This document shows, in pieces, positions 48,001-57,028 of a stretch of DNA of 64,000 nt (positions are counted from its first letter, which is position 1; every line of letters begins with the position of its first letter). The translations under genes were made by a program, and so were the position numbers. Source of the stretch: Mytilus californianus. Its lineage: Eukaryota; Mollusca; Bivalvia; Mytilida; Mytilidae. The notes under the pieces are model-generated. The model had not been told where the DNA came from and did not search any database. It saw only the letters and a program-made list of their open reading frames with translations. The stretch lies in assembly GCF_021869535.1 (NCBI RefSeq), contig NW_026262712.1:109303640-109367639 (forward strand), written 5' to 3'.

Positions 48001-49973
48001 AAAAAAATTAATGTAAAAAGTTCTGTGAACAAATCAAAACTTACCATAACATATCACCGAAAACAAATGTAATAAGTTCTGTGAACAAATCCGAACTTAC
48101 CATGACATATCACCGAAAACAAATGTAATAAGTTCTGTGAACAAATCCGAACTTACCATGACATATCACCGAAAACAAATGTAATAAGTTCTGTGAACAA
48201 ATCCGAACTTACCATGACATATCACCGAAAACAAATGTAATAAGTTCTGTGAACAAATCCGAACTTACCATGACATGTGGGAATAGGTGTAGTCCATACA
48301 TCAGCAAAACAATAAGCTTCATTTGAACCGAACAGATCAAATCCTTCGTCACACTCATACTGTATAGAATTATAGGGCTTGGTTTTTATTGTCGCAGTTC
48401 CATGCTGTAAATATTCCTGAAGGCAATTAGAGTACACTGAAATGTAGAAAATTAGAGTACACTGAAATGTAGAAAATTAGAGTACACTGAAATGTAGAAA
48501 ATTAGAAATTAATATGAAGTCTTTGTAGTTTAGAGACTAATCAGACTGTGAAAAAACAAAAGAACTGAAAAATTATAAATTATTTAATAAAATAAATAAT
48601 TATTATTAACTTTACTTGTTTACCACTTTTTTCATGTATTGTATGTTTCTTGTGTATATTATATTTGCATTTTAACCCGTCAGGGTTTTACTTTTTGCAA
48701 TAAAGCATTTTTAAATTCTAAACTCCAGGGGCCGGTTTCACGAAGCTATCCTAAGACCTGTCATAAGATATATCTTAGGACATGTCTTATGATCCTCTTA
48801 TGACTATCCTAGGACATATCTCAGACCACGCCTCGAAGCTGTCTTAGGATGATCTTAGCTAAGATATCCTAAACCTGTCGCAAGTTCTTTAAATTTTTAA
48901 ATATTAACATGGATTCATGGAAAAATTCATGTAAATGTATTATGTCTTTCCAATAAATTACTTAACGTATTGATTAACATTCCAGAATTAGATATTTCGT
49001 AAAATTAATATAAAGCATTAGTTTAATTTATATAAATAATCTATTAATAATACACCAATATGCATATAAAAATTCAAATAAAAATTCGAGAAAAAAAAAC
49101 AATAAGCTGATGATTATTTGACTTTGTACAAGTGAGTTGAAGTCAAGTTTTCACTGTATCGGTTATAAAAAGGTTAAAGGATAAAATCGTGCATTTTTGA
49201 TATAAATAAATCGAATGTTCATTGTTGATAAATCATTGTTGATAATCCCCCAACCTATAAAGATTTTGTTACGAGTAGAACAAGGAGATTACATAATCAA
49301 ATAATAATAACATAATTTGCAAAATTAATATAAAAAATAAGTGTAATTCATAAAAATAAACTTATGACTATCCTAAGACCATCATAAGACACCTCTCGTG
49401 TAGTCCTAACTTTATGACCAACTTTAAGAGATGTCCTAAATTAGGACCACTTTGTGAAACCCACTTAGGACTAAGATATGTTGTAAGACCATCTTAAGAC
49501 ATATCTTAGTCCTAAGACAGCTTTGTGAAACTGGCCCCAGAATCCGTACAATGTTATTTTAAAATCCATTTCTTATAATTAGGACGTCGAACATTTTCTG
49601 ATTTGTATTGAAAACAGACCGTAATAAAATCAATTTCAAAATTAATAATTTCCTAATTGTTTTTGTACTACTCGGAAAATCCAATGCCTTTCATTTTTCA
49701 TTTACCAAACAGATATATAATTTGAAACATAGATGTAATAAAACTGAAATGAATATTAATTATTATATCTCCCAATTTAAATATCCAAAATGCATGAAGA
49801 ATAAATTAATTTACATCGTAATATTTATTTCAATATGAATTTTTTTGTTGAAAAAATTTATAACACTCTAAAATCAAGTTTTACTATGAAACAATAAAAT
49901 GAATAAGCTTACCTTGTATTATTAATATCGAAAATAAATAATAACAAAAATACAGCTGTATTAAAATCTCCAT
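32297..49973 (-). CDS. Gene 2: sushi-sushi-MAM type I membrane receptor, complete (8 exons)
   Basis: The coding exons are 49913-49973, 48269-48436, 44930-45100, 43616-43774, 40146-40286, 38852-38994, 36958-37039 and 32297-33057. They join in phases 1,1,1,1,1,0,1, total 1686 bases and give 561 residues plus a TGA stop. Residues 1-20 form the signal peptide. Sushi domains cover about 21-76 and 77-133, the MAM domain about 134-308, the Ser/Thr-rich stalk about 309-510, the transmembrane helix about 511-533, and the tail has 28 residues. Every intron has GT-AG ends on the coding strand and the phases agree. It is the paralog of gene 1; the MAM exons are clearly alignable, while stalk and tail are not. 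It should sit in the plasma membrane with the modules outside. The ligand is unknown. Tandem repeats overlap three of its splice sites. Confidence 0.88.
34480..34810 (+). repeat. Dispersed molluscan repeat with (gtcc)n run
   Basis: 'cctgcgttgctgaaggcgaa', a gtccgtccgtccgtcc run, then 'ctggcttctattgaaaagaa' and 'gactcaggtccagacccggt'. Recognised as a repeated molluscan sequence, not a gene. Confidence 0.55.
35645..36110 (+). repeat. Repeat family B, diverged subfamily, long copy
   Basis: Runs 'aataagaagatgtagtatga' through 'ccataccgcatagtcagcta', 'aacgacaaccactaaattac' and 'acctgtgacagtggtgtaac'. The reversed piece at 62775-62985 matches its second half. Confidence 0.8.
36359..36660 (-). mobile_element. 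Retroelement protein fragment (C-terminal, bivalve RT family)
   Basis: The minus strand reads LLKTFTKFIHRYKDLVLKFG, then KLISNGIAHPHFYGDVVYRA and KRILKGYQF. 'G..HP.FYGDV.YKaRKF' is a recurring C-terminal block of RT proteins dispersed in bivalve and coral genomes. There are no flanking catalytic motifs here. It lies in gene 2 intron 7 in the same orientation as the gene. Confidence 0.55.
36958..37039 (-). CDS. Gene 2 exon 7: MAM domain end
   Basis: An 82-base exon (phase 0 to 1), the same size as in gene 1. It encodes IVVQATRGRSHTADISVDD then FYRCTN, the MAM closing strand and last cysteine. Acceptor is CCGTTGTAG and donor GTAGGA. Confidence 0.85.
37550..38695. mobile_element. Element with about five 161-base internal satellite units
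   Basis: Opens 'agatgtgtctgaacgacacg' and closes 'cccgacaactttgttgcgag' plus 'gccatt'. In between, the word cagcccaatatctgaagg recurs at 38081, 38244, 38405 and 38566 (spacing 161-163), with a diverged unit starting near 37790. Known bivalve 'pearl'/Helentron-like non-autonomous elements have cores of about 160-base tandem units, so that class is the best guess. The short minus-strand frames are satellite artefacts. Confidence 0.6.
38852..38994 (-). CDS. Gene 2 exon 6: MAM domain part 3
   Basis: A 143-base exon (phase 1 to 0), three bases shorter than in gene 1. It encodes MGNLEILLRIPSG and LFLIGGNQGNEWHKADVLI, the MAM 'GnQG.eW' block. Acceptor is TTTTATAG and donor GTGAGA. Confidence 0.88.
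39045..39390 (-). repeat. Mytilus-type dispersed repeat family A (reversed)
   Basis: Carries 'catgtttaaccccaccgcat', 'ctgtcccaagtcaggaacct', 'tttaggggccagctgaag' and 'tctctttgacacattcccag'. It sits about 50 bases from the start of gene 2 exon 6, inside intron 5. Confidence 0.85.
39815..39955. repeat. 22-base minisatellite, about 6 copies, in gene 2 intron 5
   Basis: The word atggttctttagctggtgtt recurs at 22-base spacing (39826, 39848, 39870, 39892) with small changes. Confidence 0.85.
40146..40286 (-). CDS. Gene 2 exon 5: MAM domain part 2
   Basis: A 141-base 1-1 exon encoding GHYIFMESSTP, then SRLLSPVYP, then CFQLWYHMLGP. It is the closest-matching exon to gene 1 (GHYMFMESSSP, ARLLSPYFP, CFEIWYHMLGP). 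The donor is GTAAGT. Confidence 0.92.
40287..43615 (-). other. Gene 2 intron 4
   Basis: Apart from the open frame at 42324-42690 and a short direct repeat near 40925-41040 ('aatcaaatgctagactctac' and 'aatcaaacgctagactctat'), it is AT-rich with nothing recognisable. Confidence 0.55.
42324..42690 (-). other. Unidentified open frame in gene 2 intron 4
   Basis: A frame of about 120 codons without stop, containing RQIVTGTRPLVTMPDVFVVI, TRDYLPEPLLELRYRIVDD and ETAKTFLDILKIIGNDTF. Its composition is balanced, unlike the AT-driven random frames around it. There is no good acceptor or donor, and the frame is closed by TGA on the upstream side. I recognise no family. It may be a fragment of an old mobile element or a retrocopy. 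Confidence 0.3.
43616..43774 (-). CDS. Gene 2 exon 4: MAM domain part 1
   Basis: A 159-base 1-1 exon, the same length as in gene 1. It encodes CNFEHSLCGW and later TKRTGPKFDHTLG, the MAM start signature. The acceptor is ambiguous by six bases (TGTAG or CTGCAG), so two residues (Ala-Val region) may be included or skipped. Confidence 0.9.
44500..44965. repeat. 66-base array that repeats the end of a sushi exon together with its splice donor
   Basis: On the coding strand each unit runs from the exon words CACTGGTCTGAACCACTCCC, through GTAAGTTATACC, into intron sequence. Exon-like borders fall at 44930 (real), 44864, 44798, 44732, 44666, 44600 and 44534. In the 44798 copy the donor is changed to ATAAGT; the other six keep GTAAGT. 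The 182-codon minus-strand frame across the array is open only because 66 is a multiple of three, and is not a protein gene. Confidence 0.95.
44930..45100 (-). CDS. Gene 2 exon 3: sushi/CCP domain 2
   Basis: A 171-base 1-1 exon with four sushi cysteines (GCNQ, VTCN, ISCD, PNCH) and the HWSEPLPNC end. Acceptor is GTTTTTAG and donor GTAAGT. Its last 35 or so bases and the donor form the first unit of the 66-base array at 44500-44965. Confidence 0.88.
45755..45812. repeat. 21-base tandem repeat beside the CRE hairpin
   Basis: 'cgcatagctaaacccgtatc' and 'acatagctaaacccgtatca' follow one another with a third partial unit, just left of the inverted repeat at 45829. Confidence 0.7.
45829..45872. 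repeat. 13-base-pair inverted repeat containing a full CRE palindrome
   Basis: GACGTCATATGTC at 45830-45842 and GACATATGACGTC at 45860-45872 form a perfect stem with a 17-base loop. The left arm with its flanking T is TGACGTCA, the palindromic cAMP-response-element consensus. It lies in gene 2 intron 2. Any regulatory role is inference. Confidence 0.55.
46206..46275 (+). repeat. Repeat family A, short truncated copy
   Basis: 'aaaattgagaatggaaatgg' then 'tgtcaaagagacagcaaccc', ending after 'gagcagacaaca'. Confidence 0.75.
47550..47687. mobile_element. 138-base near-perfect palindrome (foldback or MITE-like element)
   Basis: Left arm 'atacatggcaaacttgatcc' then 'atatcgcatgctgtatcacc'. The reverse of the right arm is 'atacatggcaaagtccgtat' then 'cgcatgctgtatcacc'. 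A short asymmetric centre ('cagccctcgggaacttcggc') separates them. Each arm is about 50 bases. It lies in gene 2 intron 2. Confidence 0.8.
48020..48280. repeat. 56-base array carrying five copies of the exon 2 splice donor
   Basis: On the coding strand each unit includes CATG then GTAAGTTCGGATTTG. Exon-like borders fall at 48269 (real), 48213, 48157, 48101 and 48045, exactly 56 bases apart. The outermost copy is diverged (GTAAGTTTTGATTTG). Read-through from the real donor adds GKFGFVHRTYYICFR and then a stop. Confidence 0.95.
48269..48436 (-). CDS. Gene 2 exon 2: sushi/CCP domain 1
   Basis: A 168-base 1-1 exon with four sushi cysteines (NCLQ, YECD, YCFA, PTCH) and the VWTTPIPTC end. Both of its borders lie in tandem arrays: the TTTCAG acceptor is present three times at 25-base spacing, and the GTAAGT donor five times at 56-base spacing. 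The innermost sites give the domain without a stop and are taken as the real ones. Confidence 0.85.
48431..48505. repeat. 25-base array carrying three copies of the exon 2 splice acceptor
   Basis: agtacactgaaatgtagaaa plus attag is repeated exactly at 48431, 48456 and 48481. On the coding strand each unit is the last intron bases, TTTCAG and the first bases of the exon (TGTACTCTAAT). Because 25 is not a multiple of three, use of the first upstream acceptor shifts the frame and reaches TAA within about ten codons. Confidence 0.95.
48728..49538. mobile_element. 811-base non-coding element with inverted ends
   Basis: Starts ggggccggtttcacgaagct and, read from the other end, ggggccagtttcacaaagct. 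Both ends are followed by repeated 'cctaagac' and 'tcttaggac' words that are also inverted. The centre is AT-rich and non-coding. Ends of this wording are common to MITE families in molluscs and other invertebrates. It fills most of gene 2 intron 1. Confidence 0.75.
49913..49973 (-). CDS. Gene 2 exon 1: start codon and signal peptide
   Basis: Encodes MEILIQLYFCYYLFSILIIQ and ends in phase 1 at a GTAAGC donor. The hydrophobic core and the phase match exon 1 of gene 1. The first Met is the only one in this frame before the hydrophobic stretch. Confidence 0.78.
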
Positions 49974-50070
49974 GTCTGAGCAAAATTCTTGTACATCAAA
50001 ATTCCATCGAAAAAATTCTTCAAATTTTTAAAAGAGGGGAAGTAGGCTGAACTGTCAGTACGTTATTAAT

Positions 50071-50077
50071 TATATAA
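50071..50077 (-). promoter_or_regulatory. Candidate TATA box of gene 2
   Basis: The minus strand reads TTTATATAATTAA about 100 bases before the start codon, which would leave a 5' leader of about 70 bases. In such AT-rich DNA the match alone is weak. Confidence 0.25.
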
Positions 50078-52625
50078 ACAATAGGAGCCTGTTAGTATTG
50101 ATCTGTAACCATTTCCGCCGCGGACAATTCATGACATAGACACAACATGGGTTGTTAATCTAATTAGAATTAGTATATCTCATCGTGCTCTGAATGAATG
50201 AATAACCCATGGGAGTGCCTCTGAGAATGATTCGGAAATAACAAACACATTGAAAACCGTGAATAATCACAACAAATATGCATGTGTCAAGTGCGGTAAG
50301 GAATATTTGGAAAATTGCTCATACAGCTCATCAAACGATATAGGTTTTCAACAGCAACTAACTGTTACATTCACTATAATCATCATCATTGATCATTACA
50401 TCATACTAATTTATATACTGACATTTAATTTACTTTTTGCAACTTAGATTTTTAGGTTTTAGATAAATCTTTGTCAGAGCTCTCTCGGAAAATAACATTT
50501 GTTAAAACCACGAGCGTTGTTTATCCCCTAAAGAAATTGTTGATTGTGATTTTTTTCATCATTTCATTGAGTTATCTCATGTTTGCTTACACATATAAAG
50601 ATTTCATCATTGCATAAAAATCACAGGGATTAACATAACATCTGATTGGGTATATTATAAGAACTTGTTCTTTTGAAATGTGGGAAAATATGCAAATATA
50701 CACGCTTAATCACGGTTATGATTGTATCATATATATTCGTACTTTAAAGCACTTGACAGTTTATATCATTGTACTTACTTTCACTTTGTATTCAGTACTT
50801 TATAATCAATGAAAGCTATACAAACGAATAGAATGTGTGGCAAATGATAACTTTTAACAAAACCCTCAATTATTACTTTTACATTCTATTTTACTATTAT
50901 AGTAATTCATCATTGTGATGAAATGATCTTCAAACTCAATAGGATAGAAAGACCCCGCCCCGAAAAAAAAATCAATAGGAAAAAAATAATAAAATATTTT
51001 TTTTTTAAATGATTAAAGATTTTTTTTAATTGAAATATTATTTTTTGTTTCAAGTTGCCTGTGTACATGATTATTGGAATGTCTGTCTAAACACAACCAT
51101 ATTTGTCTCTGGTAGATTCTCAGAGTTAAATATATGTGTATCTCTCACCGACTATTTCTTCTAGAATTTCCATTATATGATTTGTTGACAACTTTTATTT
51201 TAAATTTTACTATTACATTATATATCAAAGCATTATAAAAGTATGGTAATGTTGTTAACAATGCTTATACAGTTTGAACAAGAACCTCCTTGCAATGGGG
51301 TTGAACAACTGGATAACAGTTAAATAAAGGTCGTAGCTGTATCCCTGTATTTTTCGAAAGAAATTATAATTGCCCGATTATTTGCAACGCAAGCAAATTA
51401 ACTTCCCCCCTTTCTGTGTATGACAATCTATTTACTGTTTACCGTGAGCAATAGATCTTTTGAGTTTGGATTTGTATTTTCCGATTCTCTAATGGTTGTG
51501 GCCTGTTATCTATTTCACACATGGACACATTTTTCTCGTATCACACTGAAAGGATTGTAACATGAATAAGTGATGCGAAAAATGCGTTAATTAGGTTGGC
51601 CTATCCTGCAATGTGTTACGAAATTTCGACTTTTCCATTGGTTATACATTAGGTCAATGGTGATTTTCAAAGGTCTAATTTCTCCCTTTGCAACTGAGAT
51701 TTGTGATTATTCCAATAAAATACAAAACGCCCACATGTTTTACCTGAAAATATTATTTTTTTTCAAATTTGATTCCATTCTGAAGCGTACAAAAGAGCTT
51801 GAAAACAGTTGATGTTAAACAGTAGTCTTGGTACCTGACACAATATTATAAATATTGTTAGTGAACTTAATTATATTTGAAGTGAAGCTTGCAATATGGA
51901 AAATTTCATCAGGACAAAGATAGTTTTCACCATGCATAAGAGAAATAGGTTAAACAACTCGTGAGACTCGTTTATTATTATTTTGAAATTGGATATCAAT
52001 CGATATCAAATTCTCACTTGTTATGAAATCTATAATTGACTGTACACGTAGATATCTGTAATTAACTTGATTCAGGTATTAAGATATAAAGGGGAGACTT
52101 GATTGCTAAAAAGATAACAGAATCTGCAATATAAAGATAAATATAGCTGTATATGCCTTTCCAAAGCAAAGAGCCTATGTCAATAGTTGACCTTGTGGTG
52201 TTATTTATAAAATTTTATCTTTGGAGGTTTCTTGATCTTTGTCTTTATGATTTATTATTGCTTTACAGTACTTACCAAATGGCAATGAAGTCTAGATGTT
52301 TATGTGTTGATTCCATTTATTGGGCTGCAGTACTTTAGCGCCAACTTCTGTTTTTAGATTTTCTATCTTTCCAAACTTATCATTTGCACAAGGATACATA
52401 AGTCATTTGCCAACTTACCTGAAGATTTTTTTTTGTAATGTGTTTTTTGGCAAAACTACAAATATAAACAATCATAGTATATGGTATAATTATGGAAGTA
52501 AGTCCATAGTGCATCAGCAAAATCAAGACAAATACATATCATGAGTTTGTTTTGAATCATTTAACAAACTTATAAATAAATAATGATGGGTAAAAACCTA
52601 GGCAGTCTGGATTGAGTTTTGAGCA

Positions 52626-52755
52626 TGTCTTATTCCTCATCTCAAAGTCAATATCTTTGGGACTGTATTTAGAAAATTAACCATCTTCATGCAGAACAAC
52701 ATATATATTATTACGCTGAAAGAATACAAATGAATTTATAAGCTATTCTAGTAAC
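52626..52755. repeat. Direct repeat, copy 1 (partner at 53455-53586)
   Basis: 'ctcatctcaaagtcaatatc' through 'ttcatgcagaacaacatata' and 'gaatttataagctattctag' recurs almost unchanged 0.83 kb downstream. The high identity suggests a recent duplication. Confidence 0.9.
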
Positions 52756-53191
52756 CTGATATTTTTGTTACTTAAAAAATTACTTGTATAATTATTCTAT
52801 TAGTTGGAGCCAGGGTTTTCAGTAGAAGTACGCTCTTTGCAATGCTTTATTTTTATAAAAAAAAATCATAAAATTTTCTGTTACCTGTTATACATATTTA
52901 CAATTTACTGTTTGGATAAATGGTGTATATTTGCTGATAGTACAATCAAGTGACTACCTACATTAAATTACGTGGTACAGTTGCAACTACATGCCGTAAG
53001 AAGACATACATAATTTTAAAAAAGAAAACTTTGAAACGGTTGTATTGATATTATATTTATAATATATTTTGTAAACATACGAACAACCGTTCACGGGTTC
53101 AAAAAGAGGAATTAAGTGCTTATGTTTGGGAAATACAAAAAAAAATCATTACTATGAACAGGAATTTTTTTACTGAATTTACACTTACTGC

Positions 53192-53257
53192 GAATGCAGT
53201 AATCAGGATGTATTTCTTCACATCTTCCTATAAATGAACAAACCTTTGGAGTAGGAG
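53192..53257 (-). CDS. Possible orphan exon, cysteine-containing
   Basis: After a pyrimidine-rich stretch and ACAAAAG, the minus strand reads PPTPKVCSFIGRCEEIHPD then YCIR, ending at a GTAAGT donor. Three cysteines in a short span suggest an extracellular peptide. No partner exon is identified on this strand between here and 64 kb, and it lies upstream of gene 2's signal exon. It could belong to another gene or be chance. Confidence 0.25.
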
Positions 53258-53454
53258 GCTTTTGTGTTAGGTGGGGTAGTATGAGGGAAGGACTGTTGTG
53301 ACGTTTGGTAACGAATACATGTCGATGGATGGTCAAGCTTTAAGTTTTAAATTCATATTATTTGGACCTCAATTTTTGTACATAATTGTATATCCTTATC
53401 TTAACACTTCCTTCAATTTTTGTGTAATATTAACGGTTTTCCACCAGCATTTCT

Positions 53455-53586
53455 TATGTCTCATCTCAAAGTCAATATCTTTGGGACTGTATTTAGAAAA
53501 TTAACCTTCTTCATGCAGAACAACATATATATTATTACGCTGAAAATAAAATACAAATGAATTTATAAGCTAATCTAGTAACCTGA
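53455..53586. repeat. Direct repeat, copy 2 (partner at 52626-52755)
   Basis: Same words as copy 1, with a small insertion ('ataaa') and scattered single-base changes. The two copies bracket the possible exon at 53192-53257. Confidence 0.9.
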
Positions 53587-54780
53587 AAATTCTAGTTGGT
53601 ACACGTATCAATTTATCAATTTTTCTAGTTAATTTACCAGTCGTTCTTGGTCATTTTTCAGTCTTTATAGTCAATTTACTCATCGCGTAGTAATGTTTTT
53701 TTTCTAGAATGGAAAGTAGTTATAAAGACAGTGCAGTAAAATAACATCCGAGACCAGGCTTTAACATCAGTAAAGCTCACCAGACATTTTGGACCTTGTA
53801 TAAAAACATGCAAGATTTCACGCTAATCGTATCATTTCGTCTGTGGTCATACAAACTGTAAAACTTAAAAACGACATTATATATAAATGTTTCTTATTAA
53901 GAACGCAGATTTCGTTCCTCTTCTAATATCTACCAGAGAGAAGGTTTGTCTTCAGTTAAAGCTAGTCATTAACGGTTATATTCAGTGTCTTCAAATAATT
54001 TACGATTTATTAGTGCATTTATGTCATTAGTAATGTTCTCAGTGTCTTAAAGTCTTTACAGATGTTTCAAAGTCATCTGTACTTGTATTCTTGAGCGTCT
54101 TGGAGTCATTAACGATTTCTCCATACTGACAAAAACCACGACAGAACGATAGTCCGTTTTCAACTATTCAAAATAGACTTGGATCTCTCAACATGCTCGA
54201 CATGTCAAATCGAATTGAATTGTCTCGGGGATATTTTTTGTAGCCCCAGCACCCAAAGATGTTGTTTTGACAAAATCACTACCATGCAATATTAAAATAA
54301 ACATTACTATACAACGACACAACCCAGCATATCACGGGGTCCAACTGTTGGTTTGCTTCCTGATTTACAGAAACAAATAATAAATAAACAACTTGTATCA
54401 TGTCAATGTTCCATTACACTTTCTAATGCTTGCTGTCGTTATATATATATAATTATCTCGTTATCATTGTAATGACTGATATTGATATTGTTATATTTGG
54501 AGTACTATATATGATATTCGTTGTAAGTCTTCAATAAACTACGAATTGATGACTTAACTTGATAATAAAGATCCAGCAATGTAATGGATGAAATATATAA
54601 TTTTAAAAGAATCACGATTTTACTAAATATACCGACAATAATCCATAGAATTACTCTTTATTAGTCTAATGCAAATATAAACCTGGTCCCTTGTTGCACT
54701 TGTATCTAGATCAGAGTTTTATGAATAAAATTTAACATATTGGATAACTGACCAAGTTTTTCCTTTATTGTGGATGTTCC

Positions 54781-55090
54781 ATGTGCCCCTCTTGTGAAGT
54801 TTATATTTCTCTGTTGTTTCGTGTCCCTCTTGTGAAGTTTATATTTCTCTGTTGTTTCGTGTCCCTCTTGTGAAGTTTATATTTCTCTGTTGTTTCGTGT
54901 CCCTCTTGTGAAGTTTATATTTCTCTGTTGTTTCGTGTCCCTCTTGTGAAGTTTAAATTTCTCTGTTGTTTCGTGTCCCTCTTGTTAAGTTTATATTTCT
55001 CTGTTGTTTCGTGTCCCTCTTGTGAAGTTTATATATCTCTGTTGTTTGGTGTCCCTCTTGTGAAGCTTATATTTCTCTGTTGTTTCGTTT
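54781..55090. repeat. 38-base minisatellite, 8 copies
   Basis: The unit is gtgtccctcttgtgaagttt plus atatttctctgttgtttc. Copies are nearly identical, with single changes. It lies in the region between gene 2 and the 57 kb exon. Confidence 0.95.
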
Positions 55091-55374
55091 TTTCTTGAGC
55101 TTATAGTAGCATGTTTGATTTTAACGAAGTTCAACGTATAATATGTTTACTACTAAACAAAAACATAAATCATGATGAGGCCATTTTTGAACACTCTGAC
55201 AATTTTTGTACTTTCTATTGTAGGTAGTGCTCATCTCATAAAATGGATTAATGTGTTTTAAGAACCATTTGAGCCCCAATTAATGCAATACAACTTCATT
55301 TGAAATCTTATTTAAGAATGGTTCAGTTCGCATATATAGCCTCATTGGGTGAACTAATACTTAACCAAAAGGAG

Positions 55375-55620
55375 ACTATAGATATAAGAAGATGTGGTAT
55401 GAGTGCCAATGAGACAACTCTCCATCCAAGTCAAAATTTATAAAAGTAAACCATTATAGGTGAAAATTTCGGTCTCCAACACTGAGCCTTGGCTCACACC
55501 GAACAGCAAGCTATAAAGGGCCCCAAAAATTACTAGTGTAATACCATTCAAACGGGAAAACTAACGGTCTAATCTATATAAAAAACGAGAAACGAGAAAC
55601 ACTTATGAATTTCATCTAGC
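55375..55620 (+). repeat. Mytilus-type dispersed repeat family B, 5' part
   Basis: 'gatataagaagatgtggtat' through 'aagctataaagggccccaaa' and 'aaacgagaaacgagaaacac', stopping about half way along the family compared with 8405-8820. Confidence 0.85.
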
Positions 55621-56994
55621 TTATATGATCTCTACCATCTTAATTTGAAACCGTTTATCAACTCAATAATCTACAAGACAAACTGACAAAAAAGCTTTCG
55701 TTTATCAATTAAATTTGATCGGAATCACTTATCTTCTCCATGAAATATTGTTCAGTTCGAGTACAGACGATTGTCTTCCTGATATGAATGTCAGTCAAGT
55801 CACAATACGGTTTCTGAAGAAATACAAAGAACTGATAAAAGGAGATACTCTTGTTAATCACATTTCAATCGCTGTAAAATATAGAAAATTATTAGATTCC
55901 AGGGCATACCGTATTAATTAAAGCCTAATAGCTGTTTATGAAGATGATGTATAAAGTCCTTAGAATGCCAGAGATATTTATTCCGAGCGGTAAATCTCAT
56001 TAAAAGATACAGATTTCTGAAGAAGCGAACTAATTGAAGAATAAGATTCTTTGATCTCAAAGATTATGAAGAACTTCTGTAAAAAAGAACTGAAACCTTT
56101 GACAATAACGTAAGAGTAACAAGATCTAAAAGAATATGCCTGTAATAACGCTTGTTAATTTAGTCAGATCGAGTATTCCTACACACTAGGAAAAGTACTT
56201 AGCATTTCAAACTAACATTGCGAATGTTGGAATTAATTAAACACTTTTGTTTCACTGTCGTTCAACGATTTTTTCTGTTATAGAACAAAAAAAATATTGA
56301 TGCATAATTAAAAGCCATGGAACCGTTTATACAGGCTGCCTAATTGAGATGCTTACATTTTCAACAATAAAACAGATCGTAAAATCTATTATACTATATG
56401 GAATAAGAGAATGTTGTAGGATTTATCGTTTTTCGATGGTGATTATTTCGCCTAATGTTTTATTGAAAGCTTGATACCTGAAGTTTACATATAAAATGTA
56501 GGATTAATAAACAACTTTTTATAAATAATGGTAAGTCTATATTATTCACTGAAAATTTGAAATCCTTTAAAGATTACTTTGTATTTGTCAAATATAATAA
56601 TGTTTATCTTAAAGTTTGTAAATCTGGAATAAGCGACATAACATAGTGAGCAATCTTTAGAAATTAGCCCTCACAGTTTACCATTATACTCAAAAGAAAG
56701 TTTATTGCGATGTTTCGTCATATAAGATTTCATATTTGATGGAAAACCATCAAAAACTTTGATTGATATAAGCAACTTTTTGTAATTTCATTTATTTTAC
56801 AAAAAAGCACTAATAAAACGTATATATGCAACATGCAGAAGTGTTTGAAATTTTGCATTCCCCCAACACTTAAAGACGTCAGTATATTGTATAATTGAAC
56901 TGTGGGTCCTTAATTTTATGTATCAAAAGGTATACAACATGATTCTCTGTTTTAACAGGTATACTGGTTCAGATGTAACATTATCATAGCATAC

Positions 56995-57028
56995 ATGTAC
57001 ATTCTTCTGTACCTGTCTACAATAATAG
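56995..57028 (+). CDS. Gene 3 exon 1: short hydrophobic start
   Basis: Met followed by ten mostly hydrophobic residues, ending at a strong GTAAGT donor. An acceptor-like ttttaacag lies just upstream, so a leader exon is possible. Eleven residues are short for a signal peptide, which lowers confidence. Confidence 0.38.

Larger units (their letters stand above)
45101..48268 (-). other. Gene 2 intron 2
   Basis: Holds the CRE hairpin, a short family A copy, a (ta)n run at 46757, the palindrome and, at its 5' end, the donor array. No extra exon is seen. Confidence 0.6.
49974..56994. other. Intergenic region between gene 2 and the possible gene 3
   Basis: Should contain the promoter of gene 2 at its left end. 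It holds a direct-repeat pair, one possible orphan exon, a minisatellite and a family B copy. The open frame at 55715-55921 has no splice context and no recognised family. Confidence 0.55.
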
